Translations under genes and position numbers: made by a program
Notes under the pieces: generated by a model
Database searches by the model: none
What the model was told of the DNA's origin: nothing
Seen by the model: only the letters and a program-made list of their open reading frames with translations
Source of the DNA: Rhizophagus clarus
Taxonomy: Eukaryota; Glomeromycota; Glomeromycetes; Glomerales; Glomeraceae
Assembly (NCBI GenBank): GCA_015698045.1
Contig: BLAL01000037.1
Coordinates: 124,001-188,000, forward strand
Direction of reading: 5' to 3'
Length of the DNA stretch: 64,000 nucleotides
In this document: one piece after another, positions 60,885 through 64,000 of the stretch
Layout of the letters: each line of letters opens with the position of its first letter
How positions within the stretch are numbered: position 1 is the first letter of the stretch

Positions 60885-63497
60885 CTATCGAGTTTGAACC
60901 TAAAAAAATGAAAGATAATATTAGATGATGACGCGAAGAAAACTCTAATTATGAACTTATTTACCAAATCATCGATCTTAAGTAACATCTTTACGGTCTC
61001 TGCAGACAATTCTATTGCACTGGTTGACACAAGTAAAGGCTGTATGACATTTTCTTCGAGAATGTTTGTAATTGTACCCTTAAATAGAAAAGTGATATGT
61101 TAAAAACTTCCCTTCAAAAAATAAAATAAATAAACAAATCAATTCAAATACTACTTTTTTCACATTTATTCCTGCAGTTTTCTCTCCTAGAGCATGCTTA
61201 TTTCTTAATTCGGTAACAATATTAATGGGATTCAATCCCGCATTTTCAGCTAATGTTATCGGAATAACTTCAAGTGCATTGGCAAAAGCTTCAAAGCAAT
61301 GAGCTTCCATGCCCTTTAGTGTTTTTGCATACTCTGATAACCGTTGTGAAACTTCAATTTCAGGTGCACCACCTCCTGCAATGAGTGCTCTAATTGAAGA
61401 ATTAAAAGCATTTAAAAATACTTCCGAATGTTATAAATGTTATTTAAAATCAAATGTAGGAAATCTCACTTTTTTTTTACAAGACAACGAACAACACAAA
61501 GTGCATCATGAAGTGAACGCTCAGCCTCTTCCAAAACCAGAGAATTAGCACCACGACATAAGATTGAAACAGTTTTGCCCATATGTTTGACACCGGTAAT
61601 TTTAACAACACGAGCACCCGAAGATTGAACTTCGTCAATAAGTTCAGCATAACCAAGTTTATCCTCAGCAAATGATTCAATGTCCGCGATTGGTTTGCAG
61701 CCAGTACTCTACAAAATGGAATATAATTTAAGTTCAAAAGAAAATTTAAGTTAGATCCATGAATTTAGAAAAGATTTACCTTACAAATAAACTCGATCTC
61801 GTCTCTTTCGATATCTTTAACCACTAAAATTTTCAACTTTGACAAGAAGTGTAAAGACAAATCATTAACAGCATCTCTAAGAATTGACTTTTGAATTAAA
61901 AGTGCATTACATCCCGTCTTTTTAATCTTTTTGCACATATTAAGAAGATATTGTCGTTCTTCTTTTAAAATTTTATCCATAAGTCTATAATCATTAACTA
62001 CGATTTGATTCTCCATCTAAATATTCAAAAAAAAGAATAAAATTAAGTAAATATGAATAAGGAATCTGAAGAAATAAAATTTAATTGATATAATTCGTAC
62101 ATCAGGTTTTGGTGGAGATAGTTGGAATTGAATCAGGCCTATCTTTGCTTTCTCAATGCGAGTTGGTCCTCCAGAATTTTTAACAACATTTTGGGTAAGT
62201 ACTAATCCATCTATTAATTCTGTATCATCAATTGTCCCACCAACTTTTTTAACAATACGAATATCTTTTAGATCCACATTAATAGCTGTTACTGGATCAA
62301 TTACACGCAATACAGCATCAACAGCAATAGGGGCAAGAAGGCCAGAATATTGTGAAACAATCTATATATAAAAAAAAAAAATACTTAATAAGGCACATAA
62401 AGTTTTGAATTTTAAAAAAAGATTATTTAACCTACTTTTGAGTTTAGTGAAGTGCTAGCGGCCCTTAACAGGGAATTTTTATCCGATAAATCTATTTGAG
62501 TAGACATCTCTGTAAGAAATTCGGTTGATTTGTTAGCAGCGCGCTGGAAAGCTTCAGCGATTGTTGTAGGGTGTATCCCTGAGAATTGATAAATTAAAAA
62601 TTATATTACTAAATATAAAATACAAATCACTAATTACATTTCTAAAGAGGAAGGTCCTTAGTGAAAGATTCTTCCTCCCTAATATGTTCGACTCTCGGCC
62701 AACATGTAAATTTTATTACCTTTCGCAAGCATTTTCTCAGCAGCTCCCAAAAGTGCGCCTGCAATAACTACAACGGACGTTGTTCCATCTCCGGCCTCAA
62801 CATCTTGAGCAGCAGACAAATCAACAAGCTGTTCAGTAATTTATCTGTTAGACTAAATTAAATAATTTTACATATATAAAATGTTTATATAAAAACTTTT
62901 ACCATTTTGGCTGCGGGGTGTAAAACAGACATGTGTTTCAAAATTGTAGCTCCATCATTAGTGATGACAACTTCACCACTGCCCGTTTGAATCTAATTGA
63001 AATAGTGATATAATGATCAATTTAAGTGTAAGTAAATAGTTGTGAGCGCGTCAGTTTATTGCCACATGATCCTTAAATTTTGATAAAAAAAAAATAAAAA
63101 TTCTCACCATTTTATCCATGCCTTTAGGACCAAGGGAAGTCCGCACAGCATCTCCTACCGCTGAATAAATGAAATAAAATAAAATATAAATTTTTTTCTA
63201 AGCAAAAAGTTTAATTTAGATCTATCTTCTTTTGAATACATTTTATTTATGATCATCTGAATTTTACGGAAGTTTAAAAATTTTTTCTGTAATAAAGTTT
63301 CTTTGCCTGTTTTAACTTTGAATACGCTATTCTCTTGTGCAAATCAAGAACAAAAGGTATTTCAGATCGTGTTTGCGCCCAAAGTTGTATTTAAATAAAA
63401 TAGTACCTTTAGCAGCAATAATGTTGCTAAGTCGAACTTCCACGGGCTTTTCCTTGTCTTTGAAGGATCTATAACTCGATACTTTGTTTTCTGACAT
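60885..63497 (-). CDS. CCT4: Chaperonin TRiC/CCT subunit delta
   Basis: One of eight subunits of the cytosolic ATP-driven chaperonin that folds actin, tubulin and others. About nine exons on the minus strand from [20 protein letters not shown] at 63497. Hallmarks in order: [20 protein letters not shown] then [31 protein letters not shown]-site [93 protein letters not shown] region, CSFMMHFVLCCS in a shifted frame at an exon edge, [32 protein letters not shown]. The last exon (60899-60885) is only five codons; splicing from 60965 gives the expected end IDDLVQTR. The delta subunit is indicated by [20 protein letters not shown] and the VQTR end. Confidence 0.94.
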
Positions 63498-63630
63498 ATC
63501 ACTGTGCGAAAAAAAAATAAAATCAGAGCTGCAGATATTTATGTGTACGATCAGCCAATTAAATTTATAGGTTAGATAAGATCTCAAAATTTTATGATCA
63601 ACAGAATTACATATATAATTCACATTTTTC
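63498..63630. promoter_or_regulatory. Divergent promoter, CCT4 / COX20
   Basis: Only 133 bp between the two start codons. It contains AGAGCTGCAGAT and GTACGATCAGCCAATTAAAT; the CCAAT box at about 63554 is the clearest element. Confidence 0.5.
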
Positions 63631-64000
63631 ATGAGTTCAAGTTCAGACAAAAATATTTCAATAGATCTTCAATCAAATGAATCAACAGCCAAAGAAAACC
63701 AATTCATGGCAGTTTTGAAAGTGAGTTAGAAAGCAACTTTGTAAACTTCTTGTTCGTTTCAACTGACTTTATGTTTATAGAATTTGAATTGGAATGACTT
63801 CAAAAATATTGGTAAAATTCCCTGCGCCCGTAAAAGTTTCTTGTATGGAATTGGTGGAGGAACAACCATTGGCGCATTAAGATTCTTACAGAAAGGTTAG
63901 GTCAACTCCGATTTTCGTACACTTTAGTACCGTACAAAATAAATTAAGTACGTTATATTAAATAAAGGTGAAATTATAATAATTATAGGTAATGTCCTCT
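63631..64000 (+). CDS. COX20: COX20-like cytochrome c oxidase assembly protein (partial)
   Basis: Runs off the window end. Exons 63631-63720 (MSSSSDKNISIDLQSNESTA to MAVLK), 63781-63895 and from 63989. The second exon holds the family core: IGKIPCARKSFLYGIGGGTTIGALRFLQKG, matching the PCAR-xx-xLYG-xx-G start of the first membrane helix of COX20 (FAM36A), an inner-membrane chaperone for Cox2. The three junctions fit in frame (QK|GNVL). The second helix and C-terminus lie outside the window. Confidence 0.8.

Overview
The window looks like nuclear DNA of an arbuscular mycorrhizal fungus (Glomeromycotina, most like Rhizophagus). This is an inference from four things: very high A+T, short GT-AG introns, intron-rich fungal housekeeping genes, and dense palindromic and AT-rich repeats.

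Layout. 0-17 kb is a transposon graveyard. It holds a decayed Tnp2-type (CACTA-like) transposase on the minus strand (650-3727) broken by palindromic elements; a decayed SANT/trihelix-like gene (4743-5707) split by a 363-bp foldback element; several tandem arrays; a CpG-decayed palindrome array (8.1-9.5 kb); two poly(A)-tailed retroposons with target-site duplications (11.52-13.05 and 13.24-15.32 kb); and a small minus-strand retroposon (15.81-16.03 kb). Two copies of one hAT-like non-autonomous element (1013-1724 and 11681-12551) have 8-bp target duplications and differ in length by exactly two internal palindromic repeat units.

17.5-34.7 kb is a conserved gene block: KIN17 (minus) divergent from translation elongation factor 1-beta (plus), an unrecognised two-exon gene at 21.3 kb, a PP2A B56 regulatory subunit in 13 exons, glutamine-dependent NAD+ synthetase (minus) divergent from a gp78/AMFR-like RING ubiquitin ligase.

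34.7-48.3 kb is again repeat-rich and gene-poor. It contains three small inverted-repeat elements, a 23-bp minisatellite of exactly 47 units (37375-38455), a degenerate relative of the 13-kb retroposon, a polypurine tract, and two related ~100-bp tandem arrays in opposite orientation.

48.3-64 kb carries a disordered Q/N/P-rich protein with a conserved-looking basic C-terminus, a long gene-free stretch, an Iec1-like C2H2 zinc-finger gene, a bestrophin-family anion channel gene (minus), CCT4 chaperonin (minus) and, divergently, the start of COX20, which runs off the window end. The protein genes are unrelated housekeeping functions; three head-to-head pairs share short promoters (187, 557 and 133 bp). 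All family names come from recognising sequence motifs by eye; no database search was run.
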